From Bradyrhizobium quebecense (GTDB lineage Bacteria > Pseudomonadota > Alphaproteobacteria > Rhizobiales > Xanthobacteraceae), in the NCBI RefSeq assembly GCF_013373795.3, contig NZ_CP088022.1, positions 2,356,001-2,420,000 of the forward strand: a stretch of 64,000 nt of DNA. Direction: 5' to 3'. The notes under the pieces were generated by a model that was not told where the DNA came from, searched no databases, and was given only the letters and a program-made list of their open reading frames with translations. Shown here piece after piece: positions 46,426-54,851 of this stretch; positions within the stretch are counted from its first letter, which is position 1, and the number at the start of each line of letters is the position of its first letter. The translations under genes and the position numbers were made by a program.

Positions 46426-46698
46426 CTAGTAGCAGGGTGGATAGGGATAGTAACCGCAGCGATAGGCGCGCGATGCGCCATAGGCAGCGGCTCCGACTGC
46501 AGCAGCTCCGACGCCGACCGCAACTCCCCGGCGTACTGCTGCACCGCGGTAAGCACCACCGTGGTAGACGCCGCCGCGGTGGACGCCAGCGCGACCAACC
46601 CCGCCGCGATATGCGGAGGCCTCAGTTGAAATGGTCGCAATGCATCCGATGCCAATGATGATGGATGCTGCGACCGAAATAATACTTCGACGTGACAT
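46426..46698 (-). CDS. Small secreted Gly/Arg/Tyr-rich protein
   Basis: A 90-residue protein with a signal peptide (SRRSIISVAASIIIGIGCIATISTEASA). A mature part of short repeats follows (YRGGVGRAGVHRGGVYHGGAYRGAAVRRGV), then a glycine/alanine stretch (VGVGAAAVGAAAYGAS) and the tail CGYYPYPPCY. Two Cys in the tail could form a disulfide. Such short exported proteins are common in Bradyrhizobium and have no known function. It stands alone, with the hairpin at 46393 just after it. Confidence 0.75.
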   Translation of the reverse strand: MSRRSIISVAASIIIGIGCIATISTEASAYRGGVGRAGVHRGGVYHGGAYRGAAVRRGVAVGVGAAAVGAAAYGASRAYRCGYYPYPPCY

Positions 46699-47335
46699 TA
46701 TTGATCTCCTTCAGTTTACCATGAGAGCGTCTGGCGGCCCGTTTGAGGCAAAAGGAACACGGCCCCGCCAAAGACTTTTTGTGACGGGTTGCCGTGCTCA
46801 ACGAGGCCTGGACGGGGTGATCGGGGCCCCTAACACAATCGCCGGAACGGCTCCCGCTTGTGCCGTTCGGCAAATGCTTGTTGAAATGCTAGGCCTCTGT
46901 TTTTGGAGCATATTGATTCAGAACAAGCGCTCGCACTAATGAGCACCATTCCCGCATCGAGTATGATCAGCCTTCTCGGTCAATGTTCCGCGCGAGGACG
47001 ATCGGGAGCGAGCTTCCGATAAGAGAAAGCCGTCAGCCTTGGGGAAGCTGACGGCTCCAGGGTGGGGATGCGTAGGGGGTCTACGCATTGTCTGTTTAGA
47101 CCCTTGGCGGCCGCTTCTGTTGACGGAGATCAAACCCGTAGCCAATGAAAAACTTTGGTGAAGCTGTGTGCCAAACGTCCGCCTCGGGCACAAAGCGGAC
47201 ATGGTGTGTTTAGGCGGCAATGTCAGCAATGGGCCGACGTCGTATCAGTCGCTCCGACTCTGGCGGCTTCAAAGTCCAAACGTTTGTGCTCGCGTGCCCA
47301 TGTGGCGCCCAGCGCTCCCGCGAGATCGATAGGTG
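46699..47335. other. Intergenic region, 637 bases, with one terminator-like hairpin
   Basis: No reading frame with a start signal and good codon bias was found. At 47028-47056 AGCCGTCAGC and its perfect complement enclose a 9-base loop, with TTTCTCTT after the stem on the minus strand. This suits the end of a transcript coming from the cytochrome gene at 47336. GTCCGC...GCGGAC at 47169-47192 is a second weak inverted repeat. A small RNA is possible but unsupported. Confidence 0.4.
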
Positions 47336-47671
47336 CTATTTCGGCTTGGATGGCTCCTGAATTGACTTCAGATAGCTGACGACCTCCTCAGCATCCTCCT
47401 TGTTGAAGCGGAAGGTCGGCATGGAGGGATGAATGCTGCTATAGCCGTCCTGCAGTCGTTGCAAGAAGTCGCTGTCGTAGAGTTTGGTTTCACTAAAGCT
47501 GCGAAAGGGTGGCGCCAGCCTGTTCGGGCTCGCGCCGGTCCTGCCAATGGCATGGCAGCCGGCGCATAGCTTTTGCAACATGTCTTTGCCCCTCCGTTGC
47601 TCCTCAGCTCGCGCGTGGGCGAAGGCGTTCCACAAGAGACCTATTGTCAGTATCAGCAAGAAACGCTTCAT
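47336..47671 (-). CDS. Small class I c-type cytochrome
   Basis: A periplasmic electron carrier. ATG 47671 starts a signal peptide (KRFLLILTIGLLWNAFAHARA), with GGAAAG upstream; the longer frame to 47818 is not protein-like at its N-terminus. The 111-residue precursor has one haem site, C36-A-G-C39-H40, and the axial Met is likely in SMPTFRF near residue 87. The region ends in EVVSYLKSIQEP, typical of small cytochromes c. It is not next to an oxidase or dehydrogenase, so its partner cannot be named. Confidence 0.85.
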   Translation of the reverse strand: MKRFLLILTIGLLWNAFAHARAEEQRRGKDMLQKLCAGCHAIGRTGASPNRLAPPFRSFSETKLYDSDFLQRLQDGYSSIHPSMPTFRFNKEDAEEVVSYLKSIQEPSKPK

Positions 47672-48257
47672 CGCAGTCTTTCCACCGTTTTGTCGCATCA
47701 TCCTGTCATCCCAGCATCGCGAGGTTCTCAGCGAGGCTCCCGCTGCGGCCGCGAGAGAAGATCTAGGCATAGTTTGCCAGACGCGCCGAGTCACTCCGGA
47801 GAATTCCCTAAGCTCCATCGGCGGTCGATCACTTTGGTGCCTTTTGCATGCGCCTACATTGGCTTTCGGCCGCCTAAACTGGCGGCTTCTCCATAGCTTG
47901 CCAAACTTGGGTTTGCCGCAGTCAGCGCCGCAGCGCCGGTACCACCAGGAACGGGATCAGGCCGAGCACGACATTGACGAGCGCGAAGGCGATCAGCGGA
48001 TTGTAGCTGTGGGTCCAGTCATGGATCAGGCCGCCGCCCCAGGAGCCATGGCCAGAGCCGAGAGCCCGGGGCGCTGCCGATCATGATGGCGCGGTAGGTC
48101 GTGCCGATGCGCCGACGTGAGATGCCGCAGTGAACGTGCGGTCGATTGTCGCACGCCCGTAACAGTCCGCCCGCAGATTGCGCGCGCCGACCGCCGCCAT
48201 GGCGGGCGGCTACGCCGCCCTCACTTTCTGAAAAAATCTTACATTGGGAGAAAAGCA
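47672..48257. other. Intergenic region holding an MFS gene fragment
   Basis: Bases 47672-47921 show nothing coding. From 47922 to about 48111 the sequence copies the end of the MFS gene at 55816. The last 150 bases before the secreted-protein gene hold its RBS (GGGAG at 48246-48250) and presumably its promoter. Confidence 0.5.
47922..48111 (-). pseudogene. Fragment of MFS transporter gene (3' end copy)
   Basis: Bases 47925-48048 match 55819-55942 with only three mismatches. Further left-to-right the match fades and picks up small indels until about 48111 (compare IGTTYRAIMIGSA with VGTIYGTIMIGSG). It encodes the last roughly 60 residues of that carrier in minus orientation and ends in TGA where the intact gene has TAG. 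The rest of the gene is absent. It is either an old paralogue remnant or a duplication made when the region to its right was gained. Confidence 0.85.
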
Positions 48258-50012
48258 ATGATCGCCAAAGGATTGCGCCCGCCTGTGGGGCTTCCGCTGT
48301 CTCGGCCGGTTCTTGCATTGACGCTGCTCGCCTCCACGGCGCTGGCCGGCAGTCTTGCGCACGCCGACGGCGATGACGTTCATTTCCGGCCAGGTCATCT
48401 GTTGTTGAGCCGTGCGGTGTTCGTCAACAACGCCGTCACCATCACGCCCGGCGTGACCCAGTTGCCGCCGAACTGCGTGTCGCCCAATTGCGTGACCGCC
48501 ACGGCGGACGGCACCTATCCGACCGTGTTCAACAACGACGGTGTCGACGGCTCGTTCGGCCTGACTGCGAAAATCTTGCTCGACGAACTGCGTCTCGACG
48601 GCAGACATTTGCAGTCGCTCGAGGTGCCGAACAGCGCCCAGCGCGGTGTGTCCCAAAACAAGGACCAGATGGTCACCAGCTTCTCGTCAAAGTCCGAGCT
48701 GGCGCTCAATCTGTCGCTCGATCATCGCAGCGTGACCTTCATGGGCTATCTCGCTCCGATCGGCGCCATCGACGTGTCGAACTCCAACACCCCTGACGTC
48801 ATCGATCCGACCAATCCGGTGCCCGGCACCTATTATCGCCTGGTCGCTGAAGTCGACGAGAACGGTCGCTTCCACTTCACCAAGGTGAACGGCTATAGCG
48901 GCAACAACGGCCGCGCTGCGATCTTCAACGATCGGCATGGTGCCGGTGTGTTCTACACCGCCGGCAACGCGGGCAATGGCGGCAACCCGCAGCCTGCGGG
49001 CGTCATCACGGGCGCCGGCATGCAGATCGCGAGAGAGGCCGACGCGCCGCTCGCGCGGCAGGCGGACCCGGGCGGACCTTTCCCGCTCGGCAGCTTCAAC
49101 ATCACCGAACTCGGCCAGAAGGCCGACAAGATCGGCAAGGACACCAATTTCCGCGGCCTCACCGTGTTCAACAACGTGATCTACACGACCAAGGGCAGCG
49201 GCGGGAACGGAATCAACACCGTCTACTTCATCGACACCACCGGCAACGCCGCCAACGGCAGTCCGAAGGCGTGCCCGAACGGCGTCGGCCTGCCGGCTCC
49301 GTCTGCGTCGCTGCCGACGACGCAGATCTTCTACGATGGCTCGAAGTTGGCGGGGCAGGGCGTCACGCCCTATAACATGTGCGTGCTGAGTGGTTTCCCG
49401 ACTGCGCTCAAGAGCACGACCGCGTTCCCGTTCGGCATCTGGTTCGCCGACGCGAATACACTCTACGTCGCCGACGAAGGCAACGGCACCGCGACATTCG
49501 ACCCGACATCGAACAGCTATACTGCTGCCAAGGCGCAGACATCAGCCGGATTGCAGAAGTGGGTGCTCGACAGCAATGCCGGCGCGTGGAAGCAGGTCTA
49601 CACCTTGCAGGCGGGACTTGACCTCGGCGTCCCCTACACGGTGCAGGGCTATCCGACCGGCAACAACGCCGCGACCGGCAAGCCGTGGTCGCCGGCGACC
49701 GACGGCCTGCGCAACATCACCGGCCGCGTCAATCGCGACGGCAGCGTGTCGATCTGGGCGATCACCTCCACGGTGAGCGGCAGCGGCGACCAGGGTGCCG
49801 ATCCGAACAAGCTCGTGATGATCACCGACAAGCTGTCCGCGGCCACGCTGCCGGCCGGCGAACGCTTTGTCACGCTGCGTACCGCGAACGCCGGCGAGGC
49901 GCTGCGTGGCGTGTCGTTCACGCCGGGCACCGGCGATGGCCGGGAGGAGGCCCATGACCGCGGCTCCTGTGGCCGTGACCACCGCAGCGACGATTGCCGC
50001 GACACCGATTGA
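48258..50012 (+). CDS. Secreted protein of unknown function (beta-propeller-like)
   Basis: ATG 48258 has GGGAG seven bases before it and begins a signal peptide (GLPLSRPVLALTLLASTALAGSLAHA). The 584-residue product has a conserved pattern I associate with an uncharacterised exported family: LPPNCVSPNCVTATADGTYPTVFNND, VTSFSSKSELALNLSLDHRSVTFMGYLAPIGAIDVSNSNTP, GYSGNNGRAAIFN, TKGSGGNGINTVYFIDTTG, FGIWFADANTLYVADEGNGT, and EALRGVSFTPGT. Repeats rich in Gly, Asn, Thr suggest beta structure. The last 25 residues (GREEAHDRGSCGRDHRSD) are Arg/Asp-rich and look atypical, so a late frameshift is possible. It stands alone on its strand. Confidence 0.8.
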   Translation: MIAKGLRPPVGLPLSRPVLALTLLASTALAGSLAHADGDDVHFRPGHLLLSRAVFVNNAVTITPGVTQLPPNCVSPNCVTATADGTYPTVFNNDGVDGSFGLTAKILLDELRLDGRHLQSLEVPNSAQRGVSQNKDQMVTSFSSKSELALNLSLDHRSVTFMGYLAPIGAIDVSNSNTPDVIDPTNPVPGTYYRLVAEVDENGRFHFTKVNGYSGNNGRAAIFNDRHGAGVFYTAGNAGNGGNPQPAGVITGAGMQIAREADAPLARQADPGGPFPLGSFNITELGQKADKIGKDTNFRGLTVFNNVIYTTKGSGGNGINTVYFIDTTGNAANGSPKACPNGVGLPAPSASLPTTQIFYDGSKLAGQGVTPYNMCVLSGFPTALKSTTAFPFGIWFADANTLYVADEGNGTATFDPTSNSYTAAKAQTSAGLQKWVLDSNAGAWKQVYTLQAGLDLGVPYTVQGYPTGNNAATGKPWSPATDGLRNITGRVNRDGSVSIWAITSTVSGSGDQGADPNKLVMITDKLSAATLPAGERFVTLRTANAGEALRGVSFTPGTGDGREEAHDRGSCGRDHRSDDCRDTD

Positions 50013-50080
50013 ACGAAAGACGTCACAGCCTTCGGCCTCTCTCCACGTGCCTGTGGGGAGAGGCCGCCGACCATGCCAAA

Positions 50081-50707
50081 TCATTGCGGCGCGGGCGATG
50101 GCTCTCCTGGAAAGCGAACCCCGAAGCGCTGGATCAGACCGGGGACGCTGCTCATATCCATGTCGAGTGCATAGCGCGCGCAGAGCGTCGCCAGCCGCTG
50201 CGGATCAGGGGGACCGTTGCTCAACTCTGCTCCGAGCTCACGGAAATAGTTCTCGAAGCCGGCCGGTGAAATGATCTCCAATACGCGGGCGGGCGTGTCC
50301 CCGGCATTCCAGAACGTGTGCCACTGCTCGCGCGGCTTGAAGATCAGGTCTCCCGGATTGCCGATCGCGACGGTATCGCCGAGCAACGCCCCGATGCGGC
50401 CCTCGAGGACGAAGCTGTACTCGTCCTCGTGATGATGCCGGTGCATGGGCGCTGCCAAAGCGCGCGGCTGCATCGGATGTTCGACAAGGGCGAAGCGCCC
50501 ACCGGCGTCGTCCTCTTCAATCATGAATCGGGCGCTGGTACCGCCGAGAATTGCGAGATGACCATCTTGCGGGCCGAGTATTCGCGGCGATACCATGTTG
50601 TCCTTCCTGGAGGGATCCGGATTCGTCGGCATGTCCATCGCTCCGGTTGTCGGCCCGGCAATGGCGACCGCGATGCCGGCCGTGATGCCAAACGCGCGTG
50701 GCGTCAT
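50081..50707 (-). CDS. Cupin-domain protein
   Basis: A small-molecule-binding or oxygenase-like cupin. The barrel has the metal motif MHRHHHEDEYSFVLEGRIGALLGD and the second half GDLIFKPREQWHTFWNAGDTPARVLEIISPAGFENYF. The 208-residue frame starts at ATG 50707, 24 bases after the stop of the cyclase pseudogene. The first 37 residues (TPRAFGITAGIAVAIAGPTTGAM) look like a damaged Tat signal similar to the one of that pseudogene. A second start, ATG 50596, has a strong GGAAGG site and gives a cytoplasmic protein; I cannot tell which is used. Confidence 0.85.
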   Translation of the reverse strand: MTPRAFGITAGIAVAIAGPTTGAMDMPTNPDPSRKDNMVSPRILGPQDGHLAILGGTSARFMIEEDDAGGRFALVEHPMQPRALAAPMHRHHHEDEYSFVLEGRIGALLGDTVAIGNPGDLIFKPREQWHTFWNAGDTPARVLEIISPAGFENYFRELGAELSNGPPDPQRLATLCARYALDMDMSSVPGLIQRFGVRFPGEPSPAPQ

Positions 50708-50731
50708 TCTCGTCGCCGTCTCGGCTTCCCG

Positions 50732-51224
50732 CTAGGGCCGGCCTTGCGGCGGAGGCGGTAGCGCGCCAATCTGATGAAGCAGCGCGAACCGGTCGGGCAC
50801 GCCCCAATGTTCGACGAGCCTGCCGTCGGCAAATCGGCAGATGTCCATGACATCGATGGAAACAGGTTTTCCCGAGCGCGGGTCGACGCCCGTTGCCTTG
50901 CTTCGCGCCCACACCGTATCGCGCGTTCACGATCGCTTCGATCGTGAGCTTCAAGTCCTTGATGCTGCGCCGCGCGTCCTCGATCTGCGCTTTCAGGATT
51001 TGTGGGCCGGGAATATCCGTTTTCGACAGATACTCATGCTCGATCAGCGTCTCGGCGCAAACTTCGTCCGCGACTGTCAGGTCGCCGTGAGAAGAGCCGC
51101 GCTCGACGATGGCCTTGAAGCGCTCCAGATTGGTCGACATGTTCATCGCTCCAGCTCTCGGGCCGGCGACCGCGATGCCAATCGCAACGACGCCGAATTC
51201 GCGCCGCGTCATTCTCGCTGCCAT
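50732..51224 (-). pseudogene. SnoaL-like ester cyclase, frameshifted
   Basis: The N-terminal part starts at ATG 51224 (GGAGG upstream) with a Tat-type signal MTRREFGVVAIGIAVAGPRAGA, followed by MSTNLERFKAIVERGSSHGDLTVADEV and the core LKLTIEAIV. Near 50925 the reading moves to another frame, which continues DTVWARSKATGVDPRSGKPVSIDVMDICRFADGRLVEHWGVPDRFALLHQIGALPPPPQ to the stop at 50732. The two halves together make a complete cyclase-family protein, so one small indel disrupts it. A sequencing error is an alternative. Confidence 0.8.
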
Positions 51225-51285
51225 GCCGGCCTCCAGGGCAGACCTTGCGGGAAGCGCCGGCGAAGGCGCTTGTAAATTTTGGTCA

Positions 51286-52089
51286 TCAGCCGGGGAAAAA
51301 GACGTTGTCCCAGTCGCCGATGAGGCTGCTGGGCGGCAAGCCGGCGAAAGCGTGGCATTCGCGGATGAAATGGGCCTGATCGAAATAGCCGAGTTCGTGG
51401 ACAATGTCGGTCCAGGACCGGTTCGGGGCATCGCGGCGGGCGACCAGCGCCCTGTCGAACCGGATCGTTCGCGCAAACAGCTTTGGCGTCATTCCGACCT
51501 GCGTCGCGAAACGACGCTGGAACTGGCTGGTGCTGAGGCCGGAATTTGCAACGAGGTCCTCGATCCGCGTACGGCCCCGGACGGCGATCATCCGGCGTGA
51601 TGTGGCGGCGATCGTGCAGTCGGGGCCGCGCTTCTCGAGCATCGCCTCGACCCAGCGTTCGACCGCGGCGAGGCGCAGATCGAAGTCCGGCGCCATGCGC
51701 ACGGAATCGCCGAGTGACGTGGCGGATTTGCCGAGAACGTCCGAGGCTGCCGGATCCTGGTTGACCAAAGTGGTCATGTCGATCCCAACCAACCGGTTCA
51801 AGCCGGGCGGTTGAAAGAGAATGTTGAAGACATGGACTGAGCCTGACAGGCAGACATGCGCGCGACGATAGGTCTGCGGTCCAACCACACCCACATCTGG
51901 CGTCGTGCTGAGCCGGCCGCCGTCGATGCGCACGCGATATGGTTCAGCCAGATGGATATCCAGGATCTGATGCGGCCGTGCGGCGACGGGCCAGGCCAGC
52001 ACGGCGCTCCCCAATTCCACGCGCCGTTCCTCGAACGAGCGCAGGACGCCGCGAAGTTTGGGATGGGGTAGCGCCCGCTTGATATCCAT
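51286..52089 (-). CDS. AraC-family transcriptional regulator
   Basis: Likely controls the adjacent cyclase and cupin genes. ATG 52089 has GAGG six bases upstream; a longer frame to 52137 exists. The 267-residue protein has an N-terminal ligand domain (HPKLRGVLRSFEERRVELG ... FQPPGLNRLVGIDMTTLV). The C-terminal double helix-turn-helix shows RIEDLVANSGLSTSQFQRRFATQVGMTPKLFARTIRFDRAL and SWTDIVHELGYFDQAHFIRECHAFAGLPPSSL. Expected inducer unknown. It is transcribed in the same direction as cyclase and cupin, with 61 bases between. Confidence 0.9.
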   Translation of the reverse strand: MDIKRALPHPKLRGVLRSFEERRVELGSAVLAWPVAARPHQILDIHLAEPYRVRIDGGRLSTTPDVGVVGPQTYRRAHVCLSGSVHVFNILFQPPGLNRLVGIDMTTLVNQDPAASDVLGKSATSLGDSVRMAPDFDLRLAAVERWVEAMLEKRGPDCTIAATSRRMIAVRGRTRIEDLVANSGLSTSQFQRRFATQVGMTPKLFARTIRFDRALVARRDAPNRSWTDIVHELGYFDQAHFIRECHAFAGLPPSSLIGDWDNVFFPG

Positions 52090-52325
52090 CGAGGACCTCG
52101 GCGGCGGAAGCCTAGATCGACCCGGGACTTGCGACAATATCTGTCTTGTCGGCGCAGTTGCCGCGTGTGCTCCGAACGGAGCACTAGAGCATTTTCTGAC
52201 CTGGCGGAATCGGAAGGGATTGAACTAAGCCGCTGCCGCGGCGTAGGGGGCAAGGTGGCATAGATCGCCTCCTGGCTGAGAGGATGTGGGTGTTGGAGCC
52301 CACCCCCTCAGACAGGAGTATCGAG

Positions 52326-53186
52326 ATGGCCGATTTGAGCCCTCTTCGCCGCCGCATGATCGAAGACATGACCGTCCGCAATCTGTCGCCGGCGACGCAA
52401 AGATCCTACATCAGCGCGGTTTCGAAGTTCAGCCGCTATTTTGGCCGATCGCCTGACCGGTTAGAGCTGGAAGACGTCCGCGCCTTCCAGGTGCATTTGG
52501 TCTCGACCGGCATCTCATGGCCGGCGCTGAACCAGATCGTCTGTGCGCTACGGTTTTTCTACGGCGTCACGCTCGGCGAGGCGCTCATCCCAGAGCGCAT
52601 TCCCTATGCGCGAGAACCGCGCAAGCTGCCGGTCGTTCTCAGCGCCGACGAAGTGGTTCAGTTTCTTGAAGCGGTATCGAGCCTGAAGAGCCGCGCCGCG
52701 CTCACCACCGCCTATGCGGCCGGGCTCAGGGCCTCGGAGGTTGCGGGACTGCGGATCGAAGACATCGACAGCGCCCGCGGCGTCATCCAGGTGCGCCACG
52801 GCAAGGGCGCGAAGGATCGCAACGTGATGCTGTCGCCCCAGCTGCTGGGCATCCTGCGCACCTACTGGCGGCTCGCCCGGCCGCGGCTTTATCTGTTCCC
52901 TGGTCGTGACGAAGATCATCCGATCGATCAGACCGTGCTGCATGCCGCCTGCCGGTCGGCGGTGAAGGCTGCGGGCCTGACCAAGCGCGTCACGCTGCAC
53001 ACGCTGCGCCACAGCTTCGCGACACATCTTCTCGAGAACGGAACCGATATCCGGATCATCCAGGTCTTGCTCGGGCACAATAATTTGTCGTCGACAGCGC
53101 GCTACACGCAGGTCGCCACCGATACGATCCGAGCGACGCAGAGCCCGCTCGATCGCCTGTCGCTGGAGGTGACGCCACCTGGATGA
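52326..53186 (+). CDS. Tyrosine recombinase associated with IS91 transposase
   Basis: Site-specific recombinase, probably assisting or resolving transposition. ATG 52326 follows AGGAGTATCGAG. The 286-residue protein has a phage-integrase SAM-like N-domain (MIEDMTVRNLSPATQRSYISAVSKFSRYFGRSPD) and a catalytic domain. The catalytic residues are Arg in AAGLRASEVAGLRIEDID, the Lys of VRHGKGAKDRNV, HTLRHSFATHLLENGTDIRIIQVLLGH (His, Arg, His) and the nucleophile Tyr in STARYTQVA. The next gene starts on the ATGA overlap, so the pair is one operon. Confidence 0.9.
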   Translation: MADLSPLRRRMIEDMTVRNLSPATQRSYISAVSKFSRYFGRSPDRLELEDVRAFQVHLVSTGISWPALNQIVCALRFFYGVTLGEALIPERIPYAREPRKLPVVLSADEVVQFLEAVSSLKSRAALTTAYAAGLRASEVAGLRIEDIDSARGVIQVRHGKGAKDRNVMLSPQLLGILRTYWRLARPRLYLFPGRDEDHPIDQTVLHAACRSAVKAAGLTKRVTLHTLRHSFATHLLENGTDIRIIQVLLGHNNLSSTARYTQVATDTIRATQSPLDRLSLEVTPPG

Positions 53187-54433
53187 CCCGCAGCGGGATG
53201 CGGGTCATGACCCGCTCCGACATCCGCTCCAACAGGCCCGCCATCGAGATTGCCGATATTCTGTGCCGGCATGGCGACGCCTATCGCCGTGTACATGCCG
53301 GTCATCTGGGGCGGGTCGAGCGGCGCGTGATGAGCGCGATCGTTGCGTGCCGGACCGAGGCGCTCGGCGGCCACATGCAGGCTTGCGACGACTGCGGCAC
53401 GACACGCGTTGCCTATAATTCCTGCCGCAATCGGCACTGTCCGAAGTGTCAGGGGAGAGCCCGAGCCGCGTGGCTCGCCGCGCGTCAAGCCGACCTGCTT
53501 CCGGTTCCCTATTTCCACGTCGTCTTTACACTTCCCGCACCGATCGCCGCGATCGCTTTCCAGAACAAGGCCGTCGTCTATGCCATCCTGTTCAAGGCTG
53601 CCGCCGAGGCGATGACGACGCTCGCCGCCAATCCACGCCGGCTCGGCGGTGCGATCGGCGGCGTCGCCGTCCTCCACACCTGGGGACAGACGCTGATGCA
53701 TCATCCCCACGTCCATTGCGTCGTTCCGGGTGGCGGCCTCTCGCCCGATGGCGCGCGCTGGACCGCTTGCCGACCGAACTTCTTCCTGGCCGTCAAACCG
53801 TTGTCCAGACTATTTCGCACACTTTTTCTCAAACGTCTGTCGGCAGCCTTCAACTCCGGTGCCTTGCGTTTCTTCGGCGATCTCGGAGCTCTGGCCGAGC
53901 CGGCTGCCTTTGCGGCCCACCTCGACGCCATGCGACGCATCAACTGGGTTGTTTACGCCAAACGGCCCTTCGGCGGACCCGCACAGGTCCTGGCCTATCT
54001 CGGCCGCTACACCCATCGCGTCGCGATCGCCAACAGCCGGCTCGTCGCACTCGACGACGATCATGTCGCCTTCTCATGGAAGGACTATCGCCAAAACAGC
54101 GCGACAAAGATCATGAATCTCAAGCCCGATGAGTTCATTCGCCGTTTCCTGCTTCATACGCTGCCTGACGGCTTCCACCGCATCCGCCACTTCGGCTTCA
54201 TGGCCAACCGCCATCGCGCTGCCAAGCTCGCCCTTTGCCGCGAACTTCTCGATCATGAGCGAACAGCCCCAAACGATGGCCAGCCGTCGCCTGTGGATTC
54301 GGAGGCTCAAACCCGGGCCGAGGTTCCTGCCTGTCCCGATTGTGGTGGCGTCATGCGCATCATTGAGCGCTTTCGACATAGCTTCAGACGCCCCAGCCCT
54401 CGAACATCACCGTTCCGATGCGACACATCGTGA
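53183..54433 (+). CDS. IS91-family transposase (HUH single-strand type)
   Basis: Rolling-circle transposase acting on single-stranded ends. The 416-residue protein has an N-terminal zinc-binding part (CDDCGTTRVAYNSCRNRHCPKCQGRARAAWLAAR) and FHVVFTLPAPI. The HUH metal motif is HHPHVHCVVPGGG and the catalytic Tyr region YLGRYTHRVAIANSRL. The C-terminal region has a second zinc-like CPDCGG. No interrupting stop is seen, so it may be active. Translation starts on the recombinase stop. Confidence 0.92.
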   Translation: MTRSGMRVMTRSDIRSNRPAIEIADILCRHGDAYRRVHAGHLGRVERRVMSAIVACRTEALGGHMQACDDCGTTRVAYNSCRNRHCPKCQGRARAAWLAARQADLLPVPYFHVVFTLPAPIAAIAFQNKAVVYAILFKAAAEAMTTLAANPRRLGGAIGGVAVLHTWGQTLMHHPHVHCVVPGGGLSPDGARWTACRPNFFLAVKPLSRLFRTLFLKRLSAAFNSGALRFFGDLGALAEPAAFAAHLDAMRRINWVVYAKRPFGGPAQVLAYLGRYTHRVAIANSRLVALDDDHVAFSWKDYRQNSATKIMNLKPDEFIRRFLLHTLPDGFHRIRHFGFMANRHRAAKLALCRELLDHERTAPNDGQPSPVDSEAQTRAEVPACPDCGGVMRIIERFRHSFRRPSPRTSPFRCDTS

Positions 54434-54851
54434 GCCAAGTCATGTCGTGCACGACGATCATCATTCGTCATTTCGCTCCCAGCGTCTCGATCATCGCGGA
54501 CGATGTCGAATCCGTGCTGTCACACTGCGCGACAACAACCGTCCGATGCAGCAAAAGGCCTATCGCGATCTCAGGCGAAGCGCGTCTGATCTCAACTCTT
54601 CCAGGATGCGCACTCCTGTGTCTCTGCCTCACGCGCCGAGCCAGCAGATCGGGCATGGCGATCTCGAACAATCCCCATAGCTGCAAAACCGCGAATAGCC
54701 TCCCGCGCCTTCGTTCAATCCGGCTTCAATGAGGTCGCGTCATAAGCGCCTGCCGCGCCCTCGCGTGAGCGCGACCTCACAGAACCCTCCAGATTCCCTT
54801 GTGAGGCAAATCGTGATTCACCCTGAGGGCTGGTGATGGAGGCCAGCCCCC
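54434..54851. other. IS91 right end and IS630 left remainder
   Basis: No coding frame stands out. Near 54730-54785 the inverted stretch GGTCGCG...GCGCGACC and the following GAAC are likely part of the IS91 origin end. From 54786 to 54851 the sequence is the IS630 leader, with the hairpin GGGCTGG...CCAGCCC just before the transposase ATG. Confidence 0.45.

Larger units (their letters stand above)
52226..54785 (+). mobile_element. IS91-family element with tyrosine recombinase
   Basis: Both boundaries carry GAAC (52222-52225 and 54782-54785), the tetranucleotide target known for IS91 (GTTC on the other strand). Inside are a tyrosine recombinase gene and the HUH transposase gene, overlapping as ATGA. 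Closing the gap would recreate a short uninterrupted sequence in the IS630 left end. Exact ends are inferred, not seen in a second copy. Confidence 0.7.

Noticed and set aside
47672..47818. N-terminal extension of the cytochrome c gene
   Set aside because: The extra 49 codons hide the signal peptide and lack a start signal.
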